Assembly: GCA_022760435.1 (NCBI GenBank)
Contig: JALEFY010000035.1
Location: forward strand, 1-55,307
Source of the DNA: Neomegalonema sp.
Lineage (GTDB): Bacteria; Pseudomonadota; Alphaproteobacteria; Rhodobacterales; Rhodobacteraceae
Reading direction: 5' to 3'
Length of the DNA stretch: 55,307 nt
A program made the position numbers and the translations under genes. The notes beneath the pieces are model-generated. The model ran no database searches. It saw only the letters and a program-made list of their open reading frames with translations, and had not been told where the DNA came from. Every line of letters begins with the position of its first letter. Positions within the stretch are counted from its first letter, which is position 1. Of the stretch, positions 25,786 through 34,235 are shown piece by piece.

Positions 25786-25938
25786 CTCCCAATCCCCGAA
25801 TCGGGTCGGCTCGGGACCATCGCGCCCGCCAAGCTCGGTCGGCAGCTCAGCCGGTTTCTCGTCTTCAATGCGCTGTTTCGCTTCGGCGAGGGCTCTTTGG
25901 GCCGCTTCCTCGATGCGGCGCTGCTTGTCATCGCTCAT
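25759..25938 (-). CDS. DUF1674 protein, succinate dehydrogenase assembly factor 4 (SdhAF4) homologue
   Basis: A 59-residue protein ending GPEPTRFGDWEKKGLISDF, the conserved C-terminal signature of DUF1674, whose mitochondrial relative is the succinate dehydrogenase assembly factor SdhAF4. The N-terminal half is a charged helix (EEAAQRALAEAKQRIEDE). ATG 25938 (MSDDKQRR) has AAGGAAAG upstream; a TTG at 25968 would extend it. It is divergent from rsmB, a linkage common in alphaproteobacteria. It shares its 3' end with a terminator of the facing gene. Confidence 0.9.
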   Translation of the reverse strand: MSDDKQRRIEEAAQRALAEAKQRIEDEKPAELPTELGGRDGPEPTRFGDWEKKGLISDF

Positions 25939-26012
25939 CTGTTCGCTTTCCTTTGTGGCTGGCGCCAAGATGCTGCTATAGCGCGACTTTCACCTAGCGC
26001 GGCGAGGGCAAC

Positions 26013-27518
26013 ATGACAACGCATCGGTCCGGAGAGGGCGGACAAAGACGCGGGGGGTCGCGGCCATCTGGATCGCGGCCATCCGGGTCTCGCGGGCAAG
26101 GACCCTCGCGCAGCGGCGGCGGGCAGGGCACCAAACCGGGCGGCCGGGGGGCGAAGCCCGGCATCGGCCGTCTGCCCAGACGCGCGGCGCTCAAGGTGCT
26201 CGATGCGGTGCTGACCGAGCGCCGCTTTGTCTCCGAAGCCGGCGGGATCAGCGATTCGCTCTCCCCGCGCGATGCCGCCCTGGCCGAGGCGCTGGTGCAG
26301 ACCACTTTGCGGCATTTGCCGAGCATTGATGCCACGATCAACGCCCGGCTCAAGCAGCCGATCGACCAAAGCGCGCCGGGGGTGATGATGGCCTTGCGGG
26401 TCGCCTGCGCCGAGTTGCTTTATCTGCGCACCCCGCCCCATGCGGCGGTTGACAATGCGGTCGCGCTGGCTCGGGAGAGCAATCCACGGCTCGCCGGGCT
26501 TGCCAATGCCGTTTGTCGGCGGATCGCCGAGGCGGGCAAGGCCCCCGATCCCGATCTCGATACTGCCTGGGCCGACACGCCGGGCTGGCTGCGAAAGCGG
26601 CTGAAGGCTGATTGGCCCGAGCAAGCCGGTCAGATCGCCCTGGCCCATGCCTATGGCGCCACGGTCGATCTCACGCTCAAGGATGAAGCCGCGGGGTTTG
26701 CGCAACCGGAGCTCTCTGAAGAGGAGCCGCCTCATCAGGACTTGGCAGAAAGGGAGCTGGCGCAAGCGGAGCCGTCCGAAATGGATGCGCCGCCATCGCA
26801 AATGCCGAAGACAGATCGCCTTCCCTCCGGTTCCTATCGTCTGCGCGAAGGCGGCTCGATCGCCGATCTGAGCGGGTATGAGCAAGGTCTTTGGTGGGTG
26901 CAGGACGCGGCGGCGGCGATGCCGGTGCAGATGCTCGGCGATATCAACGGCGCGCAAGTGCTCGATCTATGCGCTGCGCCGGGGGGCAAGACCATGCAAC
27001 TCGCCGCACGCGGTGCGCAGGTCACCGCGCTCGATCGGGCGGAAAAGCGCCTCAAGCGGCTTTCGCAAAACCTCACCCGTACCGGGCTCTCGGCACAGAT
27101 CGTCTGCGCCGATGCGCTGGACTGGCAACCCGAGGCGCTGTTTGACGCGCTACTGCTCGATGCGCCCTGCTCGGCCAGTGGCACCATTCGTCGCCATCCC
27201 GAATTGCCGCATATCCGTGATGGCGGTGATCTGGGCAAACTCGTGGGATTGCAGGCGCGGCTTCTGGATGCTGCCTGGGGCATGCTCCGGCCCGGCGGGG
27301 TGCTGGTCTATTGCGTCTGCTCGCTGTTTCGCGAAGAGGGCGAGGCGCAAGCACAAGCTTTCCTGTCCCGGCATGATGACGCTTCAACCCAGGCCGCCGC
27401 GGCGCTGCCACAAGATCTGATCTCGCCCGAAGGGTGGCTGCGCAGCTTGCCTTGCGACTGGATCGAAATGGGCGGGTTGGACGGCTTTTTCGCTGCCGCG
27501 CTGCGCAAGTCTCTCTAA
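26013..27518 (+). CDS. rsmB: 16S rRNA (cytosine(967)-C5)-methyltransferase-like protein
   Basis: A 501-residue RNA m5C methyltransferase of the RsmB/Sun type. Residues 1-50 are a Gly/Arg/Ser-rich low-complexity stretch. A NusB-like domain follows (RRAALKVLDAVLTER, then LRVACAELLYL). The catalytic domain has the SAM-binding DLCAAPGGKTMQLA, LLDAPCSASGTIRRHPEL with the release cysteine, and LVYCVCSLFREEGEAQ with the nucleophile cysteine. An acidic insert of roughly 45 residues rich in Glu and Pro (near residue 230-275) separates the domains and is unusual for the family. It methylates C967 of 16S rRNA. Confidence 0.93.
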   Translation: MTTHRSGEGGQRRGGSRPSGSRPSGSRGQGPSRSGGGQGTKPGGRGAKPGIGRLPRRAALKVLDAVLTERRFVSEAGGISDSLSPRDAALAEALVQTTLRHLPSIDATINARLKQPIDQSAPGVMMALRVACAELLYLRTPPHAAVDNAVALARESNPRLAGLANAVCRRIAEAGKAPDPDLDTAWADTPGWLRKRLKADWPEQAGQIALAHAYGATVDLTLKDEAAGFAQPELSEEEPPHQDLAERELAQAEPSEMDAPPSQMPKTDRLPSGSYRLREGGSIADLSGYEQGLWWVQDAAAAMPVQMLGDINGAQVLDLCAAPGGKTMQLAARGAQVTALDRAEKRLKRLSQNLTRTGLSAQIVCADALDWQPEALFDALLLDAPCSASGTIRRHPELPHIRDGGDLGKLVGLQARLLDAAWGMLRPGGVLVYCVCSLFREEGEAQAQAFLSRHDDASTQAAAALPQDLISPEGWLRSLPCDWIEMGGLDGFFAAALRKSL

Positions 27519-27708
27519 GAGCGCCGCGCCAATCCTTCGCACCCTGGCCAGGCTCAAAGGCACAGTCCCTGCATCGCGCATCGGGCCGCGCGCGTAATCA
27601 GTTGTTGGATGGCGGGCGGAGCGCTAAAGCTGGTGCGCAACGAAAGCAGCGTCAGCGAAAACGGGTGCAGTGGCGCGGCTCAAACGGTGCAAGTCGGTGT
27701 GGACGGGA

Positions 27709-29550
27709 ATGACGGCAGAGCAGGACGGTTTTGAATATCCCAAACCGCGCGGCCTTACGGGCTGGCTTCGCGCCAACACGCTCGATCCGCGTGCGCTGAG
27801 CGCAATCATGCGCAATGCCGAGCCGCAATTGCTCCGCGCTCAGATCGAGCCGATCGAGAATGGCAAGGCCGAATTAGGTCTTCGCGTTCTGGGCGGAAGC
27901 TATCGCTGTGGTGCCGCCGAGCTGCGGGGCCTGCCCAATGTGATCTGGAAAAAGCCGCCCCCCTCGCTGGAATGGGCCGAATGGATGCACCGCTTCGACT
28001 GGCTCGCGGATCTGGCGGCGCTGGGTGATGTGCGCGCGGATCGTCATGCGGCGGATCTCGCGCAGCAATGGCTCAAGCAATTCCAGGAATTTCACCCATT
28101 GGCCTGGCGCCCCGATATCGCGGCGCGGCGTTTGTGGAATTGGCTGAGCTTTGCCGCGCAAATCGCGCCGACGCAAAGCGGCTCGCCGGAAGAAGAGCGC
28201 CTGCTCTCCTCGATCTGGACCCATGCCGAGTGGATCGAGGCGCGGCAAGATCGCCTGCCGGTCGGGGTAGCGCAGGTGCAAGGGGCGGTGACGATGGTCC
28301 TGGCGGCGGCGATGGTCGAGGGCCGCGAAGGCATTGGCGCACGGGCGGGCGAGGCGCTTACCCGGGCGATCGATGGTGGCATCCTGCCCGATGGCGGTGC
28401 CCCGTCGCGCTCCCCGATCGATACTGTGGCGATCTTCTCTCTCCTGCTCAATTTGCGCCGCCATCTGCTGGTTCTCGAGCAGCAACCGGTGACCGCGCTC
28501 CTGCCCACCATCGAGCGGGTGTCGGCGGCGGTGCGGTTCTTTCAGATGTCGAGCGGACGGCTGCCGGTGTTTCATGGCGGCGATGAGGGCGCGGCGGCGC
28601 AGGCCGATCTGCTGCTGACGCGCTCGCAGACCCCGGCAACCCTGCTCGGTGCGCTGCCGCAGAGCGGCTATCTGAAGATGCAGGGCGGGCGGGTCTCGGT
28701 GATCATGGATGTCGCCAGCGCGCCCGAAGGGGCTGATGCGACCCGCGGCCATGCCAGTTGCCTCGGCTTCGAGATGGAGAGCGGGCGCCGCCGCATGGTG
28801 GTCAATTGCGGTTCCGGGCGCCTTTTGGGGGGGGACTGGACCCATGTCGGTCGGCTCTCGGCGGCGCATTCGACCCTGATCCTCGATGATCGCTCCTGCG
28901 CGCAGTCGCTTCCCGATCGCAATGATCCCGCTGGCGAGCCCGCCTTTCGCGGCCCGCGCGAGGTCGAGAGTGAGCGCTCCGAAGAGCTTAATGGCGTCTG
29001 GGCCCTGGCCAGCCATAACGGCTATGTCAATCATGCCGGGATCAAGAGCACCCGTCGCCTGTTTCTAAGCGCCGATGGCGGGGATTTTCGCGGCGAGGAT
29101 GTCTTCGAGGTCGCGCCGGGTGGCGAGCGCGCCTTTCGCAAGCGCCTGAACGCGCTGCCGGGCAATCAACGCGCGACCGGGATCCCGTTCGCGCTGCGCT
29201 TCCATCTGCATCCCGATGTCGCGCCCGAACTGGTCACCGATGCAGATGCGGTGACGCTGCGCTTGCCTCATGGCGAGATTTGGGTCATGCGACAGTCCGG
29301 CGGTCGGCTCGCCCTTGAGCCGAGCGTCTATCTTGGCGAGGGGCGCGGCCCGCGTCAGACGCAGCAAGTGGTGATCAATGGTGGTCTGGCCGAAACCGGT
29401 CTGGCCGAAAAATCGGTGAAGATCCGCTGGGCGTTGCGCCGGGTGGGCGAGATCTCCAAGCTGCCCTCTGATGCGCAGGCGCTGTTGGCGCTCGATCCGG
29501 TCGAGGCCGTGGGTTTCGAGGCGCTGGACAAGCCGCCATTCGGTATCTGA
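27709..29550 (+). CDS. Heparinase II/III family protein
   Basis: A 613-residue protein if started at ATG 27709 (626 from a GTG at 27670). It has an alpha-helical N-terminal lyase-like region ([39 protein letters not shown]) and a C-terminal beta domain with [11 protein letters not shown] and [14 protein letters not shown], matching the heparinase II/III fold common in alphaproteobacteria. No signal peptide is visible. The gene is found between rsmB and purH in many relatives, so the trio is an old neighbourhood. The substrate, perhaps an acidic polysaccharide, is unknown. purH begins 14 bases after its stop. Confidence 0.9.
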   Translation: MTAEQDGFEYPKPRGLTGWLRANTLDPRALSAIMRNAEPQLLRAQIEPIENGKAELGLRVLGGSYRCGAAELRGLPNVIWKKPPPSLEWAEWMHRFDWLADLAALGDVRADRHAADLAQQWLKQFQEFHPLAWRPDIAARRLWNWLSFAAQIAPTQSGSPEEERLLSSIWTHAEWIEARQDRLPVGVAQVQGAVTMVLAAAMVEGREGIGARAGEALTRAIDGGILPDGGAPSRSPIDTVAIFSLLLNLRRHLLVLEQQPVTALLPTIERVSAAVRFFQMSSGRLPVFHGGDEGAAAQADLLLTRSQTPATLLGALPQSGYLKMQGGRVSVIMDVASAPEGADATRGHASCLGFEMESGRRRMVVNCGSGRLLGGDWTHVGRLSAAHSTLILDDRSCAQSLPDRNDPAGEPAFRGPREVESERSEELNGVWALASHNGYVNHAGIKSTRRLFLSADGGDFRGEDVFEVAPGGERAFRKRLNALPGNQRATGIPFALRFHLHPDVAPELVTDADAVTLRLPHGEIWVMRQSGGRLALEPSVYLGEGRGPRQTQQVVINGGLAETGLAEKSVKIRWALRRVGEISKLPSDAQALLALDPVEAVGFEALDKPPFGI

Positions 29551-29564
29551 ATACAGGAATTTCC

Positions 29565-31166
29565 ATGAACGACAGTCCTATTCCGAGCGGCCTTGTGGCC
29601 GTCAAGCGCGCTCTGATTTCCGTTTCCGACAAGACCGGGCTGATCGAGGCGGCGAGCGCCCTCGCGGCGATGGGGGTGGAGCTGGTTTCCACCGGCGGGA
29701 CCGCGCGGGCGATGCGCGAGGCCGGGCTCGCGGTGCGCGATGTTGCCGAGCTGACCGGCTTTGCCGAGATGATGGATGGCCGGGTCAAGACGCTGCATCC
29801 CAAGGTGCATGGCGGGCTGCTGGCGCTGCGCGATGATCCCGAGCATGTGGCCGCGATGAGCGCCCATGGCATCGAGGCGATCGACCTGCTGGTCTGCAAT
29901 CTCTATCCGTTCGAGGCGACGGTCGCGGCTGGCGCCGATTACGAGACCTGCGTCGAGAATATCGATATCGGTGGGCCAGCGATGATCCGCGCTGCGGCCA
30001 AGAACCATGGCCATGTTGCGGTGGTGGTGGAGACCGACGATCTCGCGGCGCTGATCGAGACGCTGAAGGCCAATGGCGGCGCGAGCGATCTGGCGACCCG
30101 TCGCCGCCTCGCTGGCAAGGCCTATGCGCGCACCGCCGCCTATGATGCGGCGGTCTCGAGCTGGTTTGCCGAGCAACTCGGCGAGCCCTTTCCACAGCGC
30201 CTTGCCTTTGCCGGTGAGAAGGCGATGGAGATGCGCTACGGCGAGAACCCGCATCAGCGCGCCGCCTATTACCGCGCGGCGGGCGGCGGTGTAGCCGATG
30301 CCGAGGTGGTGCAGGGCAAGGCACTTTCCTACAACAATATCAACGACACCGATGCGGCCTTCGCTCTGGTCGGCGAGCTCGATCAATTCGGCAAGCCCGC
30401 CTGTGCGATCATCAAGCATGCCAATCCTTGCGGCGCCGCGCTCGGGGATAATCTGGCCGAGGCCTACCGGGCGGCCTATGCCTGCGACACCACCAGCGCC
30501 TTTGGCGGCATTGTTGCGCTCAACCGGCCGCTCGATGTGGAAACGGCGCAGGAAGTGCTCAAGATCTTCACCGAAGTGGTGATCGCCCCCGACGCCAGTG
30601 ACGAGGTCCGGGCGCTCTTCGCTGCGAAGAAAAATCTTCGCCTGCTCATCGCTGACGGCGTGCCCGATCCACAGCGCGGTGGGCGGGTGATCCGGCAGGT
30701 GCTGGGCGGCTATCTGGTGCAGGATGCCGATACCGGGCATCTGTCGCCGGACGCGCTCAAGGTGGTCACCAAACGCGCGCCGAGCGAGGTCGAGCTCTCG
30801 GACCTGCTCTTTGCCTGGCGGGTGGCCAAGCATGTGAAGTCCAACGCGATCGTCTATGCCAAGGGCGGCGCGACGGTTGGGGTTGGCGCCGGGCAGATGT
30901 CGCGGCTCGACAGCACCCGGATCGCGGCGCGCAAGGCGCAGGACATGGCCGAGGGGCTGGGTCTTGCCGAGCCGACCACGCGTGGGTCGGTGGTGGCTTC
31001 GGATGCGTTCTTCCCCTTCGCCGATGGCCTGCTGGCCGCGGCCGAAGCCGGGGCGACGGCGATCATCCAGCCTGGCGGCTCGATCCGTGATGATGAAGTG
31101 ATCGCGGCGGCCGATGAAGCCGGTCTCGCCATGGTCTTCACCGGGATGCGCCATTTCCGGCACTAG
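29565..31166 (+). CDS. purH: Bifunctional AICAR transformylase/IMP cyclohydrolase
   Basis: A 533-residue protein catalysing the last two steps of IMP synthesis. The N-terminal cyclohydrolase has [27 protein letters not shown], and [16 protein letters not shown]; the transformylase domain has [27 protein letters not shown] (catalytic Lys-His), [10 protein letters not shown] and DAFFPFADG. The C-terminus GMRHFRH is the canonical end. The stop codon TAG (31164-31166) is shared with a 191-bp mobile element that inserted in its TA, and the protein is unaffected. Follows the heparinase gene closely. Confidence 0.98.
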   Translation: MNDSPIPSGLVAVKRALISVSDKTGLIEAASALAAMGVELVSTGGTARAMREAGLAVRDVAELTGFAEMMDGRVKTLHPKVHGGLLALRDDPEHVAAMSAHGIEAIDLLVCNLYPFEATVAAGADYETCVENIDIGGPAMIRAAAKNHGHVAVVVETDDLAALIETLKANGGASDLATRRRLAGKAYARTAAYDAAVSSWFAEQLGEPFPQRLAFAGEKAMEMRYGENPHQRAAYYRAAGGGVADAEVVQGKALSYNNINDTDAAFALVGELDQFGKPACAIIKHANPCGAALGDNLAEAYRAAYACDTTSAFGGIVALNRPLDVETAQEVLKIFTEVVIAPDASDEVRALFAAKKNLRLLIADGVPDPQRGGRVIRQVLGGYLVQDADTGHLSPDALKVVTKRAPSEVELSDLLFAWRVAKHVKSNAIVYAKGGATVGVGAGQMSRLDSTRIAARKAQDMAEGLGLAEPTTRGSVVASDAFFPFADGLLAAAEAGATAIIQPGGSIRDDEVIAAADEAGLAMVFTGMRHFRH

Positions 31167-31356
31167 GTCATGAACTCATAATCTCGCTGCGTCAGTGCCG
31201 CAGAGCCAGCTCTGCGGCACCTGAAAGGCCGCCTTCAGGGGGTCGTCGGCGTCGTCATCGACGCTTGACGGTGGGCCACACCAACTACGCGTCGATTTCT
31301 GGCCGGACAAGCCCCTGAAGGCGGCTGACATCAGCGACATTTATGAGTTCATGACC
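31166..31356. mobile_element. 191-bp MITE-like element with 16-bp terminal inverted repeats, inserted in the purH stop codon
   Basis: Perfect terminal inverted repeats: GGTCATGAACTCATAA (31166-31181) and TTATGAGTTCATGACC (31341-31356), each flanked by TA (31164-31165; 31357-31358) inside CTAG. A TA duplication in CTAG is what IS630/Tc1-like (and some IS5-group) transposases produce. Sub-terminally both arms carry CCGCCTTCAGGGG in inverted orientation. The left arm has an extra segment of about 32 bp with the hairpin TGCCGCAGAGC/GCTCTGCGGCA. The right arm reads outward as PDKPLKAADISDIYEFMT then stop, possibly a remnant coding end. No transposase is encoded; a second copy lies at 1-94. Confidence 0.85.
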
Positions 31357-31375
31357 TAGTGGGTGTTTCGGTGTC

Positions 31376-31404
31376 GGCGACGCGGGCTCTTGAGCCTCGT
31401 CGCC
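31376..31404. terminator. Stem-loop between the element and the SDR gene, possible displaced purH terminator
   Basis: Outer stem GGCGAC (31376-31381)/GTCGCC (31399-31404) and inner stem GCTC/GAGC, followed by only TTTC. It ends 12 bases before the stop codon of the facing SDR gene. If it is the purH terminator it has been pushed about 190 bases downstream by the element insertion. Confidence 0.45.
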
Positions 31405-31415
31405 TTTCAAGCGGA

Positions 31416-32219
31416 TCAGAAATTGGTTGCCGCAAGCGGATCGAGCGCGGAGCGGCCGCCATCGACGACCATGATTTGCCCGGTAATGAAGCTCGCGGCC
31501 TGCGAGGCCAGAAACAACACAGCATCGGCGGCTTCTTTCGGCTCGCCGATCCGGCCGAGCGGCGTGCGCGCCATCATGGCTGCGCGCAGATCCGGGGTTT
31601 CCTTGATCGCAAGGCGCACATTCTCGCTCATCACCCCGCCGGGCGCGACGCCATTGACCCGGATCCCATGCGGTGCCAGCGCAATCGCAAAGCTGCGGGT
31701 CAACTGATCGAGCGCGGCGCAGGAGATCGAGAATGCGGCAATCTCTGGCGAGGCGACCTGCCCGGCCAGGGAGGAGACATGGACGATCGACCCGGCGCTG
31801 CTGCCCTCCTTGGCGGTTTCCTTCTGGGCGATCATCTTGGCGGAGACAATCTTGGTGAGCATGAAGGCCGAGCGCAGATTGCTCGCCATCACCCGCTCCA
31901 GCGCATCCGCGGTCAGGTCGAGCGGGTCGACCCGCTCGTAATCGGTGGCGGTGGTGACCAGGACATCGATATGGTCGAAGGCATCGAGGGTGGCCGACAA
32001 CAGGTTGTTCACGCCGAATTTCTGGCTGATATCGCAACCAAAGGCGGCGACATTGCCATTATTGCCGCGCAGATCATCACGGGTCTCGGTGAGCTTGGCT
32101 TCATCGCTATCGGCCAGCATCACCTTTGCGCCGCTCTCCAGCATGCGCCGGGCAACAGAACGTCCGACGCCGCGGGCGGCCCCGGTAACGATCACGGTTT
32201 TTCCGTCGAATTGAGCCAT
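31416..32219 (-). CDS. Degenerate short-chain dehydrogenase/reductase family protein
   Basis: A 267-residue SDR fold. The coenzyme motif TGAARGVG (13-20) is kept, as are N114 (ASNLRSAF), the Ser region VHVSS (146-150) and the C-terminal GGVMSEN and GQIMVVDGG. However, the catalytic YxxxK site reads FSISC (F163, C167), and the NNAG structural motif reads TTAT (89-92). I checked the reverse-strand codons at 31700-31745: the Phe and Cys are encoded without frameshift. It probably binds a nucleotide but is unlikely to be a normal oxidoreductase. Start MAQFDGKTV at 32219; an upstream extension to 32327 lacks homology. Divergent from the TerC gene. Confidence 0.85.
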   Translation of the reverse strand: MAQFDGKTVIVTGAARGVGRSVARRMLESGAKVMLADSDEAKLTETRDDLRGNNGNVAAFGCDISQKFGVNNLLSATLDAFDHIDVLVTTATDYERVDPLDLTADALERVMASNLRSAFMLTKIVSAKMIAQKETAKEGSSAGSIVHVSSLAGQVASPEIAAFSISCAALDQLTRSFAIALAPHGIRVNGVAPGGVMSENVRLAIKETPDLRAAMMARTPLGRIGEPKEAADAVLFLASQAASFITGQIMVVDGGRSALDPLAATNF

Positions 32220-32368
32220 TCCAGCCCCCAGTCTTCTTGCGGCGATCCGATTCGCCCTTTCCCCTTCCTCCAGCGGTACGGTAGACAAAGCGCCGGGGCG
32301 AGGAATTCTCGAGGTCACTAGGGCCAAGAAGAGTTAACGAAGTCTCAAGATGGCTTCGGAGGGATGCG

Positions 32369-33100
32369 ATGATGGAGCTTTTCGCGGATCCGGCGGTATG
32401 GGTCAGCCTGCTGACGCTGACCATTCTGGAGATCGTGCTCGGGATTGATAATATCATTTTCATTTCGATCATCGCGGGCAAGTTGCCTGCGGCGCAGCGT
32501 GCGCGGGCGCGCTATATCGGTCTGGCGGGGGCGCTTGTCTTGCGGCTGCTGCTGCTCGCCTCGATTGCCTGGATCGCCCAGCTCACCACGCCCGTGATCA
32601 CCCTGTTCGGGACCGCCTTCTCCTGGCGCGATATCATCCTGCTTCTGGGCGGGCTGTTCCTGCTCTACAAGGCAACGTCCGAGATCCATTCGGAGGTGGA
32701 GGGCGAGCAGCACGAGACCGGGGTGGATCCGACCGCAACCTTCGCTGGCGTGATTACACAGATCATGATCCTTGATATGGTGTTCTCGCTCGACAGTGTG
32801 ATTACAGCGGTCGGGATCGCCGATCATTTGCCGGTGATGGTCGCGGCGGTGGTCATCGCGATGGCGGTGATGATGGTGGGAGCCGGGCCGATCTCTTCGT
32901 TCATCGAGCGCCACCCGACCACCAAGATGCTCGCGCTTGCCTTTCTCGTGATGGTCGGCATGGCGCTGATTGCCGATGGCTTTCATGTCCATATCGAGCG
33001 CGGGTTCATCTATGGCGCGATGGCGTTCTCGGCTTTTGTCGAGGTACTCAACCTGTTGCGTCAGAGCGCGCGCAAGAAGCGGCGGGCGCGGTCGCGTTAA
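32369..33100 (+). CDS. TerC family integral membrane protein
   Basis: A 243-residue protein with about seven hydrophobic segments. Two acidic membrane motifs typical of TerC/Alx-type transporters are present: EIVLGIDNIIFI (about residues 20-31) and MVFSLDSVITAVG (about 140). The basic tail is KKRRARSR. Family members such as MeeY/Alx are implicated in manganese export, and TerC in tellurite resistance; the substrate here is unknown. I looked for a manganese riboswitch in 32220-32368 and saw no convincing yybP-ykoY structure. The start at 32369 follows GGAGGG. Confidence 0.9.
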   Translation: MMELFADPAVWVSLLTLTILEIVLGIDNIIFISIIAGKLPAAQRARARYIGLAGALVLRLLLLASIAWIAQLTTPVITLFGTAFSWRDIILLLGGLFLLYKATSEIHSEVEGEQHETGVDPTATFAGVITQIMILDMVFSLDSVITAVGIADHLPVMVAAVVIAMAVMMVGAGPISSFIERHPTTKMLALAFLVMVGMALIADGFHVHIERGFIYGAMAFSAFVEVLNLLRQSARKKRRARSR

Positions 33101-33145
33101 ATCGGCGGCGCCCATGCATAGCCTGCCCCGCTCCGCGCGTGCGGG

Positions 33146-33745
33146 TCAGGCATTTCCGGCGCGGCTCGACAGCACCGAAGGATCAATGCCGATCTTCGCC
33201 AGCGCTTGCGTCCATTTCTGATCCTCGCCGACCGAGAACACGAGCTCATTATCGGCTTCGCAATGCAGCCAGGCATTGTCGACAATCTCGCGCTCGAGCT
33301 GCCCGGGACCCCAGCCCGCATAGCCGAGCGCGAACAGGGCGTGCTCGGGGCCGGTGCCTTCTGCCATATCGCGCAGGATATCGACCGTCGAGGTCATCGA
33401 GATCTCGTCATTGAGCCGCATCGTGGCATTATCGACAAAATAGTCGGAGCTATGCAGCACGAAGCCGCGCTCGGTCTCAACCGGGCCGCCGACATGCACG
33501 ATCGTATCGTCGGAATCCTCATGGGCATCGAGCGAAAGCTGCTCCAGCAGGTCGCTGAAGGAGACCTCCTCGGCCGGTCGGTTAACGATCAGCCCCATGG
33601 CGCCGTCAGCCTCATGCGCGAAAAGATAGATCACGGTTTTCTCGAAACGCGGGTCCCCGATCTTTGGCATGGCCACGATCATGCGTCCGGCCAGCGACTC
33701 GCCCGAAGAGGAAGACGTCGACCCGGAATGAGGTGTCTTGTTCAC
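33146..33745 (-). CDS. yqgE: YqgE/AlgH family protein (UPF0301)
   Basis: A 199-residue protein starting at GTG 33745 (GAGG upstream on the complementary strand); a TTG at 33760 is an alternative. The family pattern is clear: LAGRMIVAMPKIGDPRFEKTVIYL, MGLIVNRP, VHVGGPVETERGFVLHSSDY and FALGYAGWGPGQLEREI. Function is not established; P. aeruginosa AlgH was first linked to alginate control. The Ser-rich first 20 residues are not conserved. A hairpin with one mismatch spans the junction to the TerC gene. Confidence 0.93.
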   Translation of the reverse strand: MNKTPHSGSTSSSSGESLAGRMIVAMPKIGDPRFEKTVIYLFAHEADGAMGLIVNRPAEEVSFSDLLEQLSLDAHEDSDDTIVHVGGPVETERGFVLHSSDYFVDNATMRLNDEISMTSTVDILRDMAEGTGPEHALFALGYAGWGPGQLEREIVDNAWLHCEADNELVFSVGEDQKWTQALAKIGIDPSVLSSRAGNA

Positions 33746-33976
33746 GGCAAAACCTCGCAATGAATTTCACGCCCGGCAATCGCAAGCGTCCATCCTCTTA
33801 GATTGCTGTGCGATCAGGGCAGTTTCAAGAACTCTTGCCCGATGCAAGGCAGGAGGATCTTCAGCACTGTTGTCGTTCGGGATCGCGCGTCCATATGGAT
33901 GCGCAAACGCGCTGGGGCGGCAGCGAAATGAAAAAAAATCCAGAAAAGATCTGAAAAATCCAAATGAAGATTTCTG

Positions 33977-33992
33977 TTAACCTCGCATTAAC
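33977..33992. promoter_or_regulatory. CtrA-type box TTAA-N7-TTAAC upstream of the chemotaxis operon
   Basis: TTAACCTCGCATTAAC is a full match to TTAA-N7-TTAAC, with an additional half-site TTAACC at 34008-34013. It is 244 bases upstream of the first chemotaxis gene and 232 from yqgE. A terminator lies between it and the operon, so it may act on a short RNA, on yqgE, or only at a distance. Motif match only. Confidence 0.55.
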
Positions 33993-34046
33993 CAAGTGAA
34001 AGCCATATTAACCCTGCGATTGTCATATCGCTCCGGCAAAACTCAA

Positions 34047-34073
34047 GGGAGGCTTCGGCCTCCCATTTTTTTT
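34047..34073 (+). terminator. Strong intrinsic terminator in the intergenic region
   Basis: Perfect 7-bp stem GGGAGGC (34047-34053) / GCCTCCC (34058-34064) with a TTCG tetraloop and eight Ts after one A. No plus-strand gene precedes it for more than 900 bases (TerC ends at 33100), suggesting that it ends an unannotated small transcript. Confidence 0.85.
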
Positions 34074-34137
34074 ACGCCTGTTTAATATTCCGGATCCCGC
34101 GCCACGGGGATATCTCAATTTTAGAAGTCTCAGTATC

Positions 34138-34159
34138 TACAATCCTAAGTAGGTTTGTA
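34138..34159. promoter_or_regulatory. 22-bp interrupted palindrome, operator-like
   Basis: TACAA-T-CCTA-AG-TAGG-T-TTGTA: two inverted arms matching except one central-flank T/T. It ends two bases before GGAG at 34161-34164 and about 76 bases upstream of the FliM-like start. It could be an operator for a dimeric regulator or an mRNA hairpin. No regulator gene is adjacent. Confidence 0.4.
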
Positions 34160-34235
34160 AGGAGTACTTCACCGGATGGTAACGATAAAACCATAGCTTA
34201 GGGCTCGCATTCCCAAAGTGGTTGAGATCATTACC

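Larger units (their letters stand above)
33746..34235. other. 490-bp regulatory intergenic region before the chemotaxis operon
   Basis: No convincing gene lies between yqgE and the FliM-like gene. It contains, in order, an A-rich stretch (about 33925-33975), a CtrA-type box (33977-33992) with a third TTAACC at 34008-34013, a strong plus-strand terminator (34047-34073), a 22-bp palindrome (34138-34159), then GGAG (34161-34164) and a six-codon frame ATG..TAG at 34176-34196 (M-V-T-I-K-P) that could be a leader peptide but has no homology support. A promoter for the operon must lie after the terminator. Confidence 0.6.

Noticed and set aside
32220-32368. Manganese (yybP-ykoY) riboswitch before the TerC gene
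   Set aside because: The conserved loop sequences are not visible in the 150-bp divergent region.
33122-33151. Hairpin at the junction of TerC and yqgE genes as a bidirectional terminator
   Set aside because: The 10-bp stem has one mismatch and no T-run on either strand, so I did not list it as a terminator.
33738-33980. An 80-codon plus-strand frame upstream of the chemotaxis operon
   Set aside because: Overlaps the start of yqgE, has no ribosome-binding site or homology, and its end runs through the A-rich stretch and the CtrA-type box.
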